DNA from: Daphnia carinata
Taxonomy: Eukaryota > Arthropoda > Branchiopoda > Diplostraca > Daphniidae
NCBI RefSeq assembly: GCF_022539665.2
Contig: NC_081333.1
Coordinates: forward strand, 9,422,971 to 9,486,970
Length of the DNA stretch: 64,000 nt
Direction of reading: 5' to 3'
Made by a program: the position numbers and the translations under genes
Notes under the pieces: model-generated
Databases searched by the model: none
Told to the model about the DNA's origin: nothing
Seen by the model: the letters and a program-made list of their open reading frames with translations, nothing else
In this document: positions 1 through 11,986 of the stretch, piece by piece
Position numbering within the stretch: position 1 is the first letter of the stretch
How the letters are laid out: the number at the start of each line of letters is the position of its first letter

Positions 1-2
1 AA

Positions 3-149
3 GAAAGCTCCTCAATTGGCTTGAGGTCGATCCCTAACCGACCCAAACCCCGCAGAGCTTCAGCCGAGCGGCATTCATTGTTTGACGAACACATCCTTAG
101 CACTTCGACAAACTCTATTTCGTACAAGTACCACCCCCGTCCGCCATGA
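3..149 (+). CDS. possible C-terminal exon of a gene entering from the left
   Basis: The third forward frame is open from the window edge to TGA at 147-149, about 48 codons. It is rich in Ser, Arg and Pro and ends in KYHPRPP. Both other forward frames stop within 36 bases. It would be the last exon of a plus-strand gene convergent with the secreted-protein gene at 598-2802. No domain is recognisable and no splice acceptor is visible because the window starts inside the frame. It could be a chance open frame. Confidence 0.3.
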   Translation, partial: ESSSIGLRSIPNRPKPRRASAERHSLFDEHILSTSTNSISYKYHPRPP

Positions 150-208
150 ATTTCTTTTGTGTTTACAAGGGTGTTGCGATAAAAAAAATTTAGGATAATT
201 TTGCAAAC

Positions 209-214
209 TTTATT
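209..214 (-). other. polyadenylation signal for the 598-2802 gene
   Basis: The complement reads AATAAA about 385 bases past the stop codon of the minus-strand secreted-protein gene. It is the first canonical hexamer downstream. It would give a 3' UTR of about 400 bases. Chance AATAAA is common in AT-rich DNA. Confidence 0.35.
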
Positions 215-597
215 TCGATAACCATCATCTCACCAGACAGGTTGTATAATTATCTACATTCAATATGAATCTAACAGTTACTCAGTATGTACAAATTAAA
301 ATATGAACTCAAAAGTCTATGTCTACGATTTTCTTTGTTGGGGCGTTTTTTTTTTCTTTCGACTGTCGAGCATGTATCTACTTGTAGTAAGGTGTGGTCA
401 CGGATAATCCTAACAGAAAACGTCCCAGGTAGCCGTAACTCTTACACGAAACTTTTTAATTATTAGCCGACTGGAAAATGGCATTTGTTGTCCCATAGCC
501 TTGACTGACATTTAAATGAAAACCAGTTCGATTACCGCATGTACGTTAATTGCTTGCGGTAAAAATAAGGCGATTATTCACGTAGGTAGATTGACGA

Positions 598-2802
598 TTA
601 CCAGAAACCTTCTGGAATAGCATTAGTACTGTAGTCCACAGGTTGACGACGCGCGGAAGCGGAGTATTGATGGTTAATCCGGTGTATAATATAGGAGCTG
701 GTGATATCTCTGCCTACTGGTTTGTAATGTTGGTTGGCCCTGGGAAATGGATGAGGATTATGTTGACGACTGCTGAAGTGGCTGTTTCCATGGTTAACTG
801 GATTATAAAAATTTCTATTTGTTTCGACTAATGGTTGGGGATTCTCGGTAATGGGTATCCAACCGTCACTTGCAAAGTAGCTATGAGGCTTTGTGGCAAG
901 AGATGAAAAAGTAACGGTTTCGGGAGTCTTTGTGAGATGGCTTTTGTAGCTGTCTTGATGACTGAAACTTGCCTGGTTTGGACTTACACGAAGTCGATGG
1001 TTATCGCCTTCCTGACTTGGATGACTTTGAAGATTTTTCTTCTCGAGCGGCAACCGATGGGGAGCAACACCGTTAACAAATTTTGCATTTGCGGTTTCAA
1101 TTCTAGCAGCAGCGCCGTTTTGCAAAACTCCGACCAAGTCGGCAATTTCCGTGAGGTTCGCATTCGTTTGGTTCAATACCGCTTGCAAATCCCCAAGCGG
1201 ATCCGGCTGAGACGCTGCTTGTTGCTGCTGGATTTGATCTCTAGCACGAGCTTCGTTAAAACGAAACAAGTTAGCAACAGAATCGACAACGGTCAAAAAG
1301 CTTGACATTAAAGTATAAAATGTATTGAAAGCAATCAAACCATCCGAGTCGAAAAGGTTGATAAACGCACTTGTAAACCTATTTAGCTGAATGTTGTTGG
1401 TATTTGAATTTAAAACGTTGTCGGCTCTGGCCATGAAATAGATAAACCTATCCGTGCCAAAATTGAATCGCAAATTGGATTGTTTGCTTCTGTTTCCGTT
1501 GCGTTCTACTTCCAAGTTAGTGCGACCCGATGCAATACTCATGAAACGTTTGCTGGTCGCTTCTAATGCTGACTCACTGGTTTGCGAATTTTGTTTTGAT
1601 TTTCTTTTACGGGATTTGTCCACGACGAATTGCTTGCTTCGCCGATTACTCGTTATGAGAGTAGACTCCTTAATTGCATAGACTAGTGAACCGCGATTTA
1701 TTTTTTTGTCGGTTGGGTTACTGCTATACCCAACTGGATTAAAAAAATGTCGACTTTCCTCAACGGCTAAACGTTGCTCTTTTTTTTGTCGACTATTTAC
1801 GCGTTGTCTCACTGGATAAATTTTCTCTTCTTTTCCAAGTTCCTCGTAATTTTGATAAGAGCTTGTGCCATTGCATTCATTGGCATTATGTTGTTTGTCT
1901 TGTGGCACACCCTTAAGCGATCTTCGTTTAACCGTTTGCATCGCATTCGACTCACGATCCCCAGCTTGTTGTTGATCAGCAGAGTCGTCATTGAATTCGT
2001 CCATACCAGTCAACTGTTGAATAAGGTCAGACACTACGGCAATGTTGTTGGTGGCATTGTCTAATGATTGTTGTAAATCTTCCAAAGGATTTGGTGGCTG
2101 TGGCTGGTTTTGATCCATCGCGTTTAAAACACGGGTTTCGTACGCTCGGAAAATGTTTGCTATTGAATCACTGAAATACCAAACATTGACCCACATACTC
2201 CAAAAATGACTGATGGCAATCATACCATCTGAGTTGTAGAGACGACTAAACGATTTCGTTAATTTGTCAAGTCTTGGGTACTTGGTATTCGAGTTTATGA
2301 TATTGTTGGAAGTTATCATAAAACTGATAAATTTGTCCATAGTAAATTCTGGGGAAACTAAAGATTTCATGCTTCTTTTCCTAGTTTGTTGCGGTGGGGT
2401 ATGATGCGGCTTTTTCTCGGTACTGATCATTGTGTTTGTTTCACTCGTCAAATTTTTTGCGAGAATTCCTTTGCCGTCACTGCTTTCTGGTAAAAGTCCT
2501 GGAACAATAGATTCTTATTTAGATAGTTTTTTTTTACCTGAAATCAAAATCCACAATCGACATTCCAACCATTGAGTCTTATATGTAAGGTAATGAGACG
2601 ATATTTAAAGCATTGTTTCGTGCAACTTACTTTTGGTAGCATTGGTGATGAACTCCATTGATTGGACATTGGATGTCGAAAACGTGAAATTTGCGGAAGC
2701 GAAGGTTATCCGAAACACGCAGATTAGAGCCAACAAGACACAAATTTTTAAAAGAAGTGATGAGGCCATCGAATGACCCCGTTCTCGTAGTACCCGAACC
2801 AT
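598..2802 (-). CDS. secreted protein with two tandem homologous modules (family not recognised)
   Basis: Two exons, 2631-2802 and 598-2498, joined by an intron with GTAAGT donor and TTCCAG acceptor, giving about 690 residues. The N-terminus is a signal peptide: a hydrophobic core (LLLKICVLLALICVF) ends near Ala37. I chose the first ATG (2802) because it has purine at -3 and G at +4; an in-frame ATG at 2769 would give a shorter, more usual signal peptide. The body holds two homologous blocks, about residues 109-223 and 402-520. They share the order D-K/R-FI-x-FM, NSNT, L-Y/F-N/D-SDG-M/L-IA, DS-I/V-AN-I/L-FR and P-N/D-PL-E/G-DLQ. The linkers after each block also match (FFNPVGYSS versus FYNPVNHGN), so about 290 residues were duplicated. 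Basic clusters such as TRKRS could be convertase sites. The function is unknown to me. Confidence 0.75.
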
Positions 2803-2889
2803 CCCTCAATCAATGCCTAAAAGGCCAAGACAAGCGAGCTCGCCGAAAAGACAGGGTGAATGGAACGAGACTGCCACAGAAAACACCGA

Positions 2890-2898
2890 TTTATAAAT
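2890..2898 (-). promoter_or_regulatory. TATA-like box for the secreted-protein gene
   Basis: The complement reads ATTTATAAA about 90 bases upstream of the first ATG. A start site about 30 bases downstream (near 2862) would give a 5' UTR of about 60 bases. The sequence is nearly self-complementary, so its direction is inferred from the gene. Confidence 0.35.
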
Positions 2899-4067
2899 TA
2901 CCGAGTCCTTATGAAACTGATCATCGTCAACAGCCTGGCTCACTGTTCTTGAGCGACTGTTGCGCTATTACACATAGTGTCGTTAAGTAACGTATTAAAA
3001 AAAACTGGCAAGGTACGTCTTATATCATTTATACAGCGCAAAACTTGTTTGGCAAGGTTTTGCTGGCGCCAAACTTCCCAAACTGTTTACCATGAAATGG
3101 TGACGTGCTGTGTACCTGCAGTCGGTGTTCTAGATGCAGATGAATACGAATTCTTCTTAACCCCACCCATCAATTTCAATCAAACCTTTTTCAGAAAAAC
3201 CAAAACAAAAGTCGAGGGGAACAAAAAATGAAAAACCTGAATGCTAGTGGCTGGTTGAGGTCATACTTTTTTCCGCTTGTCTCGAAGTGATTCTTTCCAC
3301 TTCATTGTTTTGCCTTTTTTTTGCTGGTCTGCATGATTTATTTTACCACAATAAATATTGTTGTCAATCATCTTTTGAATGACGAGCGATACAATTTACA
3401 GCCAATGGAAATTATTCATAAAAAATAATCAATAAACTTTTGACCGTATTCTATCGCAGTTCGAGCCACACTCCGTTAGAGCAGGGTGTGGCCAAAGGGG
3501 ACAAGGTGAAGTTGAAGCAAAAAATCTATCTTTCGACGTATGAGTGAGTGGACTTCCTTTAAAATATTTGGGGTAGTTGCAATAAGAAGTTCTGATTTTT
3601 CGAAAAATTCTTAACTCTAAAAATTCTTGAGGTATACAAAAAAAATTAATGTCCGTTCCGAGTGTTTGCCGGAGTCTGTTTTTCATTTTCACCCATAAAA
3701 CGCTAAACTTTAATTATATAACAAGGTAAGTGTCATTCGGCGTCCATGTTTCGACAAACTTATGATATTTTTTTTTGTTGCCGTTTTCAATACTATAAAA
3801 ATAACTGAATTCCGGCGAAGACCCATGATAGGGTCAATAGACTTTCTTGGATGTGCGGGTAGTAGGATCCAGTTAGTCCGGCAATGGCCATTTTGTTTCA
3901 ACCCCACCCTTTTGATCTAATTAGAAAATTAAAACAAATTAATGTCATGCTGTAATATTAGCTACCATAAACTCAAGGTAAATATAGGCCCATCATCATT
4001 TTTTTGAAAATTTAATCTAAGGAAAGGGTTACAAAATAACTACGCCCGATTTTTGCCTCTCCAGAAA

Positions 4068-4796
4068 TTTAAAAAATAATATCAATAAAACTGGACAACT
4101 ATATATGATTTAGATTATAAAATCGCACAAAAACGACAACTCAAATTGATGAAATCACAGATAATCGTTGATTTGTTTTGTGTCATTTTTTTAATAAAAG
4201 AAAAAGTTCTGTTAGCGCACCAACTTTATTTTTTGTTTTTTACGATTAATTAAAATACTATAAGCCCAATGTCAAAATGAACCCTATTTCCGTCATCAGC
4301 GATCCATTTAGAATCGGAAGAATGTATTTTAACTAAATCTAGGATTTGACGAAAATTGAAAAAAGTAGGAAGGCTATAGCCTTCTCATTTTGACGAAAAT
4401 CATCAAAGTCCCCAGTTTTTACTTTAAAAAAATATATCAATAAAACTAGATAACTATAAATTATTTATATTTTAAATTTAATAAAAATCACGAAAATGAA
4501 TTTTGTTTTTATGTAGAATTTATGGTTTTTGAGTTATTTGAAATATAAAAAAGGTCTGATAGAAAATTTAAGCCCGAAAAAATAATAAGCCCGACAAAAT
4601 AATAAGCCCGACTTTTCCTTAAAAAATAAGACCAATAAAACTAGGTAACTATACATGATTTATTGTAAATTTAACAAGAAACACGAAAATGAATTTTGTT
4701 TTTATGTAGAGTTTATGGTTTTTGAGTTATTTGTAATATAAAAAAGGTCCGATAGAAAATTTAAACCTGACAAAATGAACCCGACTTTTCCTTTCT
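4068..4796. repeat. AT-rich repeat array, family A, with 16-bp palindrome
   Basis: Related units of about 180 bp follow one another, most clearly at 4430-4618 and 4619-4795, with a diverged one from about 4070. Each runs: (A/T)ATCAATAAAACT-ga-TAACTATA, then CACGAAAATGAATTTTG, then TTTATGTAGA, then TATGGTTTTTGAGTTATTTG, then GGTC(T/C)GATAGAAAATTTAA, ending in AAGCCCGAC motifs and ACTTTTCCT. The palindrome GAAGGCTATAGCCTTC lies at 4369-4384. The same units recur near 54.0-55.0 kb. There is no coding capacity. Confidence 0.8.
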
Positions 4797-4797
4797 G

Positions 4798-4826
4798 ATC
4801 CGATCACCCAGAGTTTGATCGGATCG
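4798..4826. repeat. perfect 10-bp inverted repeat with 9-base spacer
   Basis: GATCCGATCA (4798-4807) is separated by nine bases from its exact reverse complement TGATCGGATC (4817-4826). It lies immediately after the last family A unit and may mark the end of the repeat. Its function is unknown. Confidence 0.7.
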
Positions 4827-7151
4827 CTGATTCAAGAGAAAAAAGTTTTGATCCAGCAGCGAGTCTGGATACAGTTACCTAATACAATGCAATCGTATTA
4901 CCACGTTTTTTGTATTCTACCAGAATATTTTGGGTTTAGACGAAACATCGTGTATGATGATATAAGCCTCTGTGGAAAAGAAAAGAATGACATAGCCACA
5001 ATTCGTATAGTAAATACGCACACGTCCGGAATATTATTCGTGATTCCCGTTTCCTCTTCATAACGATTAACGTTCAATCAACCCTTTCTAACTTGTGCCT
5101 AAGATAAAATTAATGTCCCTCATGGAAATTGTTTTTTTTATTAATCCCTATATGTTTATGAAACTGGATCGACAAACATGGGCAATGCGAGTTTGTTAAG
5201 CAAATTTTCGATATTGGCTAGCAGACAACATGAGCCTTTTCTACTTCAACAGTGCATTAGTGTATCGTCCTTATCCTCCATCTCCACATACGCTAGCATA
5301 ATAAAGAACGGCGTTTACACCACAACAAAGAAGCAAATTTAGCGTAATGCTGCGTAACAATCCAAATTCCAGCGCCTTTCTCGGTGATATGCCGACGAAT
5401 ACGTATGACGGTGCCAAAACATCGGTTGTGCAGACCGAAGTATCTTTTTTGTATAGAGGTGTCATTCTTCAGTATGCAATTCATTCAAGCGATCTGTCGC
5501 GACTCGCTCATTTCATTTTTCGATCATAAAGAATGTGTTATCCTTTACAAGAAGGGTAAACATCCAAGAATCATCTGTCGGATTAGAGACAGGGCATCGG
5601 GAGATGATGGACGACGTCGTCAAATTCCTGCTTAAGATCAGCATCTGACGTCCAATGAACATTCACCGCCCGATGTACCAGAATATCCGTCCACCACAAA
5701 ATGGCTGAGGAACAAACTGCAATGGTTCTAATAAACGTTTACACAATCACAAAAATCGTTAGGGATCAGCTACTCATAATTTAAACTCACCATCAACTCA
5801 CACTTTCGTTCATTTTCGTAGCACCAAGTGGTAACGATTATGCACTGCACCGTTTCAAGGTAGCTTCCTATTGTCACGGAAAGAATACGGCGCAACACGA
5901 GACAACAAAAACAAAAGAGCTTAAAGTCCCAGAGATTTGTTTTGGATCTCACAAAAATATTAATTTACCAAATTCTCTGTCCACTTCTTGGGCTGCAACT
6001 CCAGCTATGTACAAGAGGATTGAAATTAAGCATTCTGTTCCTTGCACACTACCTGCTGTTTGATGCTGTTGAGATGACGACAAACAGTGATAAGCTTACA
6101 CCCTAACCATGGGCTTTCTGACAAGTAGAAGTCCCATCACAAGTTCTTGTAGGACTGTCCTTTAGCAGGCAAGACATCTTGTATTGTTGTTTAAGAAATA
6201 TTGTTGAAATGAAGAACCAAAAAGAATTAATCAGTTCATTGTTTTCGATAGATTGAATAGCAAGAGATGGACACAAAGTGTTTTTAACATACCACACAAG
6301 TTTTTTTGACAGATCTGAATACCAACCAGTCCTAGCTGCAGCTGACCTGGATCAATTGACAATGCAAAATGGAAAAAAACTCATAAAATCCAAAAAAACA
6401 GGATACATAAAATAATGGATTTACCTTAGATCAAGTATAGCTTCAATGTTTAATGTCTTTTTGGAATCTATCAGTAAAGACAGCCTTCACACAAACTTTG
6501 ATGCTTAGAGGCATTTCCTGTGGTAGACCTCAATATTCTAATCATCAGTATTATGAAACCGTTGATATGAGCCTTGAATTTTCTCTCTAATCACAGATCT
6601 TCTCCATTTGACATCATACTACATTCCCCAAATATAGCTTAAACGTCTTCCTTTTCCACTGACCCAAGTTCAAGGAGAATGGGCTTAGCCAGGAAAATAT
6701 TTCTGGTAGGATTTGTCAAACAAGTTTCACTGATGTGGTTGCATTCTTGAATTTGAAAGAATGAAATTGCCTCAAAAATTTAATATGTATTCTAAAAACC
6801 TAGAAAAAGAACAAGAAAGAGGGTGAAAACACGCGTGTATCACACCGGTAACAATTTCTTTGCGCTTACCGTAAGAATACTCTTCGTACTTCCTATCTTC
6901 GTTACCGCGTAAAGTAAATGGGGCAAAACAGTGTTGCCAACTTGCCAATTATTTTGCATTTATATTCACAGAACCCCCTGGCATCAATTGCTTCCAGATT
7001 TCTAAACGGGTATTTCTACAAGTTGATACATTTTACCGTTATCTCTGCTCGCGAAAAATATTATTTTGTATCCCAGTAACACTATTATCTACTTTCCGGA
7101 AATTGGAAATTTATGACTTGTCCTGGAGCTGGCTGAAAATGTTTTGGAAAC

Positions 7152-7334
7152 ATGGCCCTTTTGTCGCTCACGGCACTGGATAAAGATTTTTTTATTGCAA
7201 TCAGGAACTTTGAGACCACCGTGAGCCGCTTGATTTTGATATTGGATATTGCTAAGAACCATTTGGCAAAAGAAAAATCGTTTCAGACTATAGATCGCTG
7301 CTGCTGCCACCTCGTAGATGACCGGAAAAACTAA
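7152..7334 (+). CDS. 60-codon upstream ORF before ORC4
   Basis: An ATG in strong context (AAACATGG) opens 60 codons ending at TAA 7332-7334, just 80 bases before the ORC4 start codon. An in-frame TGA lies shortly upstream, so the start is defined. The predicted peptide is helical and leucine/isoleucine-rich (SRLILILDIAKNHLAKEK), with a Cys triplet near its end. I do not recognise it. If it lies in the ORC4 leader it is either a regulatory uORF or the first cistron of a dicistronic transcript. An independent small gene or chance is also possible. Confidence 0.3.
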   Translation: MALLSLTALDKDFFIAIRNFETTVSRLILILDIAKNHLAKEKSFQTIDRCCCHLVDDRKN

Positions 7335-7414
7335 AGATGACACTATGTTTACGCGCGCACTTTCTGACAATATCGTCTGCAAGATTTGAATTGTGTGTTA
7401 AAAGAAACACAAGA

Positions 7415-9226
7415 ATGACATCTTGTACTGAAATTTGTCGTTCCATTTTACTAAAACGAATGGTTTTCAACACTCATTCTAATATCGCCATACCAGATGA
7501 ATTTCTAGAACATCAAAATTATGTATTCAATTTACTGAAAAGCACCGTAGTAAATGGAGAAAACAATTCTGCTTTGCTGATTGGACCCAGAGGAAGTGGG
7601 AAAACAATGGTAAGCAGTGTTACACAATCAAGAAAAACACAAAGGGAAAAAAATCTAAAATGTGAAAATATCAAGTTAATTAACAGTGTAATAGCTGACC
7701 TCGAAGCTACCTGCAATTTAGAAAAGGATTATGTTGTCATTAAGTTGCATGGCTTCTTCCAAACCGATGATCGAATAGCCATTCAAGAGATAACAAGACA
7801 AGTAAAGTATAATTTTTATGTTCATTGAAATAATCTATAACATTTTGTGTTTGAAAAACCTGCTTAGCTCTTTCTGGAGGAGGAAACAGCTAACAGAACA
7901 TTTGGCTCATTTTCAGGTGAATTCCAATGGCCATATTGAACTCAAAGTTGAATAACTTACGGTTTTGTTGTGCAATGGCAATTCTTTAGAAAACCTCAAT
8001 TTTCTTTTGGATTCATTGAAAGTAGCAGATAGAAAAACAGCAAAATCCATTATTTTCATAATAGATGAGTTTGATCAATTCTGCCAACATAAAAATCAAA
8101 CTTTATTGTACAATCTGTTTGATGTGTGCCAATCTGCTCAGGTACAGTTAGTGTATTGATCTATTTTTATTCTCCTTCCCCTTTAAATTTAAATGTTTTA
8201 CAACATGGGTTGCCTTGAAATTCTAGGCTCCAATGGCTGTCATTGGATTAACATGTCGAATGGATGCAATTTCTTTGTTTGAAAAGAGAGTCAGATCAAG
8301 GTTTTCTCATCGTCAAATTTATCTGCTCCTCAAGCCTGACTTCCAAAAATACAACGAAACGTTTGTCAGCCTTCTTCGACTACAACCGAGCCGAGAACTA
8401 AAAGCCATTTACGTGCGAAGCTGGAATAAGTCTGCCGAAGATCTTGCACAAGATCCGGTGGTGCAAGGATCGCTTAAAAAAGTATTCAACTTGAATCCGA
8501 AGCTACGCCTTCTACAGAATATATTGGTAAATGTTATATCACATATGTATTGAACCTTAACGAGAGAAAAAAAAATAACCAATCGTCCCCTGTTGTTCTT
8601 CGGCCACTTTAAAGCTAGTCGCGTTATCACGTCTGGGTGAAAGTCATCCGTTCCTGTCGTCCAAGGACATCGTAACCGCCATTGAGTCTCAAACTACTGA
8701 TTGCAAAACGTTGCAACTGCAGGGCTTGTCTGTCCTCGAGCTACAGTTGGTAAGTCATAAAAGAGAAATTTCACCTAAGTAATGACAGTTCATTTAGTTA
8801 ACTTGTTATTCATGCCGATTCCTTGACTCGCGCAGTTATTATGCATGAAATACCTAGATAAAATATATTTTGGCGAGCCTTGTAATTACGAGATGGCCTT
8901 CTACGAGTATACCAAGCAAATGAAAAACAGCTCAATGCAAAAATTTGACCGACAAATCGCGATGAAAGCTATGGAACACCTGGAGGTAATTCCCCGATGC
9001 AGAATTTTTTAAACGGTATTTAACGAGGAGTACACTGTTACTTTTTTTTTTTTTTTTAAAGACGTTAGAGCTTATCCGACCGGTTGAAGGGATTTCGTCT
9101 TCCAAGGTCCAAAAAGAATTCGTTGTCTACAATATTCTCGTCACGTCTGAGCAGTTATCAGCTGCCATCTCAAAGTATCCCGGTCTTCCCACCGAAGTCA
9201 AACAATTGGCAGACACGTGTCTTTAA
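7415..9226 (+). CDS. ORC4: origin recognition complex subunit 4
   Basis: ATPase subunit of the nuclear origin recognition complex, which loads MCM helicase at replication origins. Eight coding exons: 7415-7609, 7676-7801, 7868-7916, 7990-8141, 8227-8526, 8615-8749, 8836-8985, 9062-9226. All phases agree, giving 423 residues (about 435 is usual). Walker A GPRGSGKT is at residues 57-64 and Walker [10 protein letters not shown] at 144-152. The ORC4 signatures [12 protein letters not shown] and VIGLTCRMD followed by [12 protein letters not shown] are present. The C-terminal half is the winged-helix region (GLSVLELQL and MKAMEHLE). The 49-base third exon encodes [16 protein letters not shown] and must be included: reading straight through the following intron meets a stop. 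The first intron is 66 bp and open in frame, so it can be mistaken for coding sequence. Confidence 0.96.
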
Positions 9227-9447
9227 GAAAACATTTCAACGTCACATCCATCTCCCAACTCGTTGTGGCATTTGCCAGGTGTATCTGTCGGAAACCGTTG
9301 AATCACCACGTCTGGCTAAAAATATAAAAGAAAAAAAGAATTAAGCAGACATACAGTTACAGTATATTAATATACAATGGCACTGCTCCATACAACACAC
9401 AGCACGGTAGTGAAATATTATTATAGATTAGGTAACTTATGAATGAT

Positions 9448-11954
9448 TTACACGTTGACGGCCCTCATAACGGAATCGTTGTCGTCGGATTCCGAGTCGA
9501 TCTGAGTAGATTCGACATCCATATCCGTTGCCGCAATCGATCCGTGGAACTGGCTAGTTAGAATGGCCACCTCTTCATCAGGGGACAGGGTACGCGGCTT
9601 CTTCTCGTCAAAATCCAAGTTGGTGACGTTTTCGTAAACTTCTCCGTCAACGAAACGAGCGTCGGCGACGTTGCCACAGCCGGAGGATGGCACAACAGCC
9701 GCTCGCCGGTAAGGAACGAAAGAACAGGTATCGGCGGCCATTTCCGGCTGACCTGCCGGCATCCAGTGGGACTGCTGGTTGGTGCAATTGATGAATTTGG
9801 GCACAACGATCGGAGAGAACATTTTCTCTTTGCTAACAGTGTCGGCACTGTGTCGCGATCGCGGTTGCCCTCCAACTATCGAGTGGACGGCGGGTGGCGG
9901 TCGTTGATTCTGGCCGTCCCAGCTGGATCTTTGGCAGGGTTTGCCGCCGCTACGGATGCTTGTGACTTTGGCCACAGGACGCTGAATTTTGTCGTATCGG
10001 TGTCCGTGGATTTCTTCATACATGGCAGACGAGTTGCTGCCGTCATGGTTGACTGACACGGCATACGAGGACGTATCAGCGAAGTAGAGCTCCGACTCGG
10101 GCACCAGTTTACCTCCGCTCAAATCTCTTCTACCTGGAAAACCGGTATTTTTCAATAAAGGCCCGGAGGAATGAAACAAAAGAATAAAGAATAAAGAAAA
10201 ATCAAATGAAAAATGATTAGATACAAAATAACAGTGCAATTGTAATAATGCACGAACGCGCAAAACGATTGCTAACGCATACCAGATGGCGATCCTGTTT
10301 GTTGTGCCGCTGGAATATTTCTAGTCAATAGCGAACCGCCCTGCCCGTTAGAGATGACAGGCGTGATACCAGCCGTCTGCGGACTCCACGGCATCCGGCG
10401 TGGATCTATATTCATCCGACTTACTGGTGACGGGTGAACGCCCGAGACCATATTCTTGTTCTGCTGCTGGCGGCCTGGTAAATTGCTGGAGAAGCCGGCG
10501 GCTCGCTGGTCTTTTCGTAACGAACTGTCTTTGCTTGTTCCACCAGCGGCGCTGCTACTCGCCGTCGAAGACGAGCCCAGCCCGGCGTGCTGATCTTTAG
10601 TCGACACTGGGCTTCGATGCGCTGGCGAAAGGCTTCCAATCGGCGTCGATGCAGATATGGAGCCCAGTTCACTTGTGCTTCCTCTCGAATACGGTGGAGG
10701 AGGGCCCCATCCAGCCACTCTTTCTTGCCCAGTCACGGGGCTCGTCGCCGTCGTCAATGCCAAGGGTGAACGATAATTGCTGCTGTTGCTACTCAAAGGG
10801 AACCCGTAATGATCATCTGGCCCTATAATGACAGGTCCTGGGTCATTCGTTGTCCTCCTGTCGCAGACAATAATAGTAAATTTAAACAAAAATTGTTCAT
10901 TTAGAGTAATAAAAAAAAAGGTACCGCTGGACAAGAATGTTACCTTGTTCGTACGGTGCTGCTGACATCGCTGCTATCTGAAACAGATGGGCGCCATGGA
11001 AGCCAGTTCCATCCCGGGTTGCCGGCTGGCCTTCGATGAGCTGGACAACTTCCATTAGTTGAGTTGACGCCATGCGCCTGTCCACTGCAGTTGACCTGTC
11101 CGCTGGCGCCGCCCGTTCCGTTAGCACACGGTCCGGGCGAATACAAGTTGCCGCCGTGAAGACCCCAGTAACGACTATAATAATGACCGAGATTTAGTTA
11201 CGGACCATCATTATCTTACGACACGTATAGTTAAGAAATGCCAGAAGAAGAGAAATGCTGAACAAAAGAACGAAAGAGATGCAAGTAGCAATTCATCAAC
11301 GACTCCAATTTTCTAATTATTTTATTTATTTATTTTTTTTTTTCAACCGCAAGAGAAAAAAAAAATGTTGTTATTGCCATTTCTCAGCGATTCGTCATTT
11401 TCACGGTGGGCATCAACAACATAACAACTGTATTTTATTTATTTTTTTCATAAGAGAGTTTTGGTTTTGAAAACGAAATAGTCGACAGAACTGATTGCCA
11501 CAATTTGAAAACGAAGTTGTTGATTCCGGCATCCCTTATGGCGGTTGATTTTGCTGTGAGAGAAACCCAAGTCCGATTAAAAGAAAAAGAAAGAACAACG
11601 TAATAAAAGCAAAGTAATAAACTAAGTGCTAATAAAAGAGCTTGCTCTAGCCGGAGGGGGAAATACGAACGGAAACTGGCAATAAAAACATACAAAAAAA
11701 AAAAAAAAAAAAAAAAATAATTCGTAACACAAAACAAAATTTCTTAATGAGATTTTCACTCGACTTGTCATCGTTGTCCGGACAGGCTACGTCAAGGTGT
11801 ACGTATGACGTCAACAGCCAAAAACACAGCGCGCTCGCTACACGCGTGATTATTGCGTATCGCTAGGTGCGTGCGCACGCAAACGACGCCAGCGAACAGT
11901 GGGAAAAAAGAAGTCCGGAGGGCTAACTGACTTTGGTGCGATGCCCCCTATAGA

Positions 11955-11986
<32 letters not shown>

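Larger units (their letters stand above)
2900..7080. other. gene-poor interval
   Basis: Apart from the repeat array at 4068-4796 and the inverted repeat at 4798-4826, I see no supportable gene. Short open frames at 3429-3692 and 5271-5635 overlap one another on both strands and lack splice structure or recognisable motifs. The stretch 6300-7000 holds nothing recognisable. The last few hundred bases should include the ORC4 promoter. Confidence 0.5.

Noticed and set aside
5271-5635. Cluster of overlapping short ORFs on both strands, possible gene or pseudogene
   Set aside because: None of the frames shows a domain, a splice structure or consistency with another; the reading changes frame and stops repeatedly.
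7917-7989. Apparent continuous reading [10 protein letters not shown] with an in-frame stop in ORC4, suggesting a pseudogene
   Set aside because: Treating 7917-7989 as an intron and using the 49-base exon at 7868-7916 gives an exact in-phase ORC4 match (FGSFSENLNFLL), so the gene is intact.
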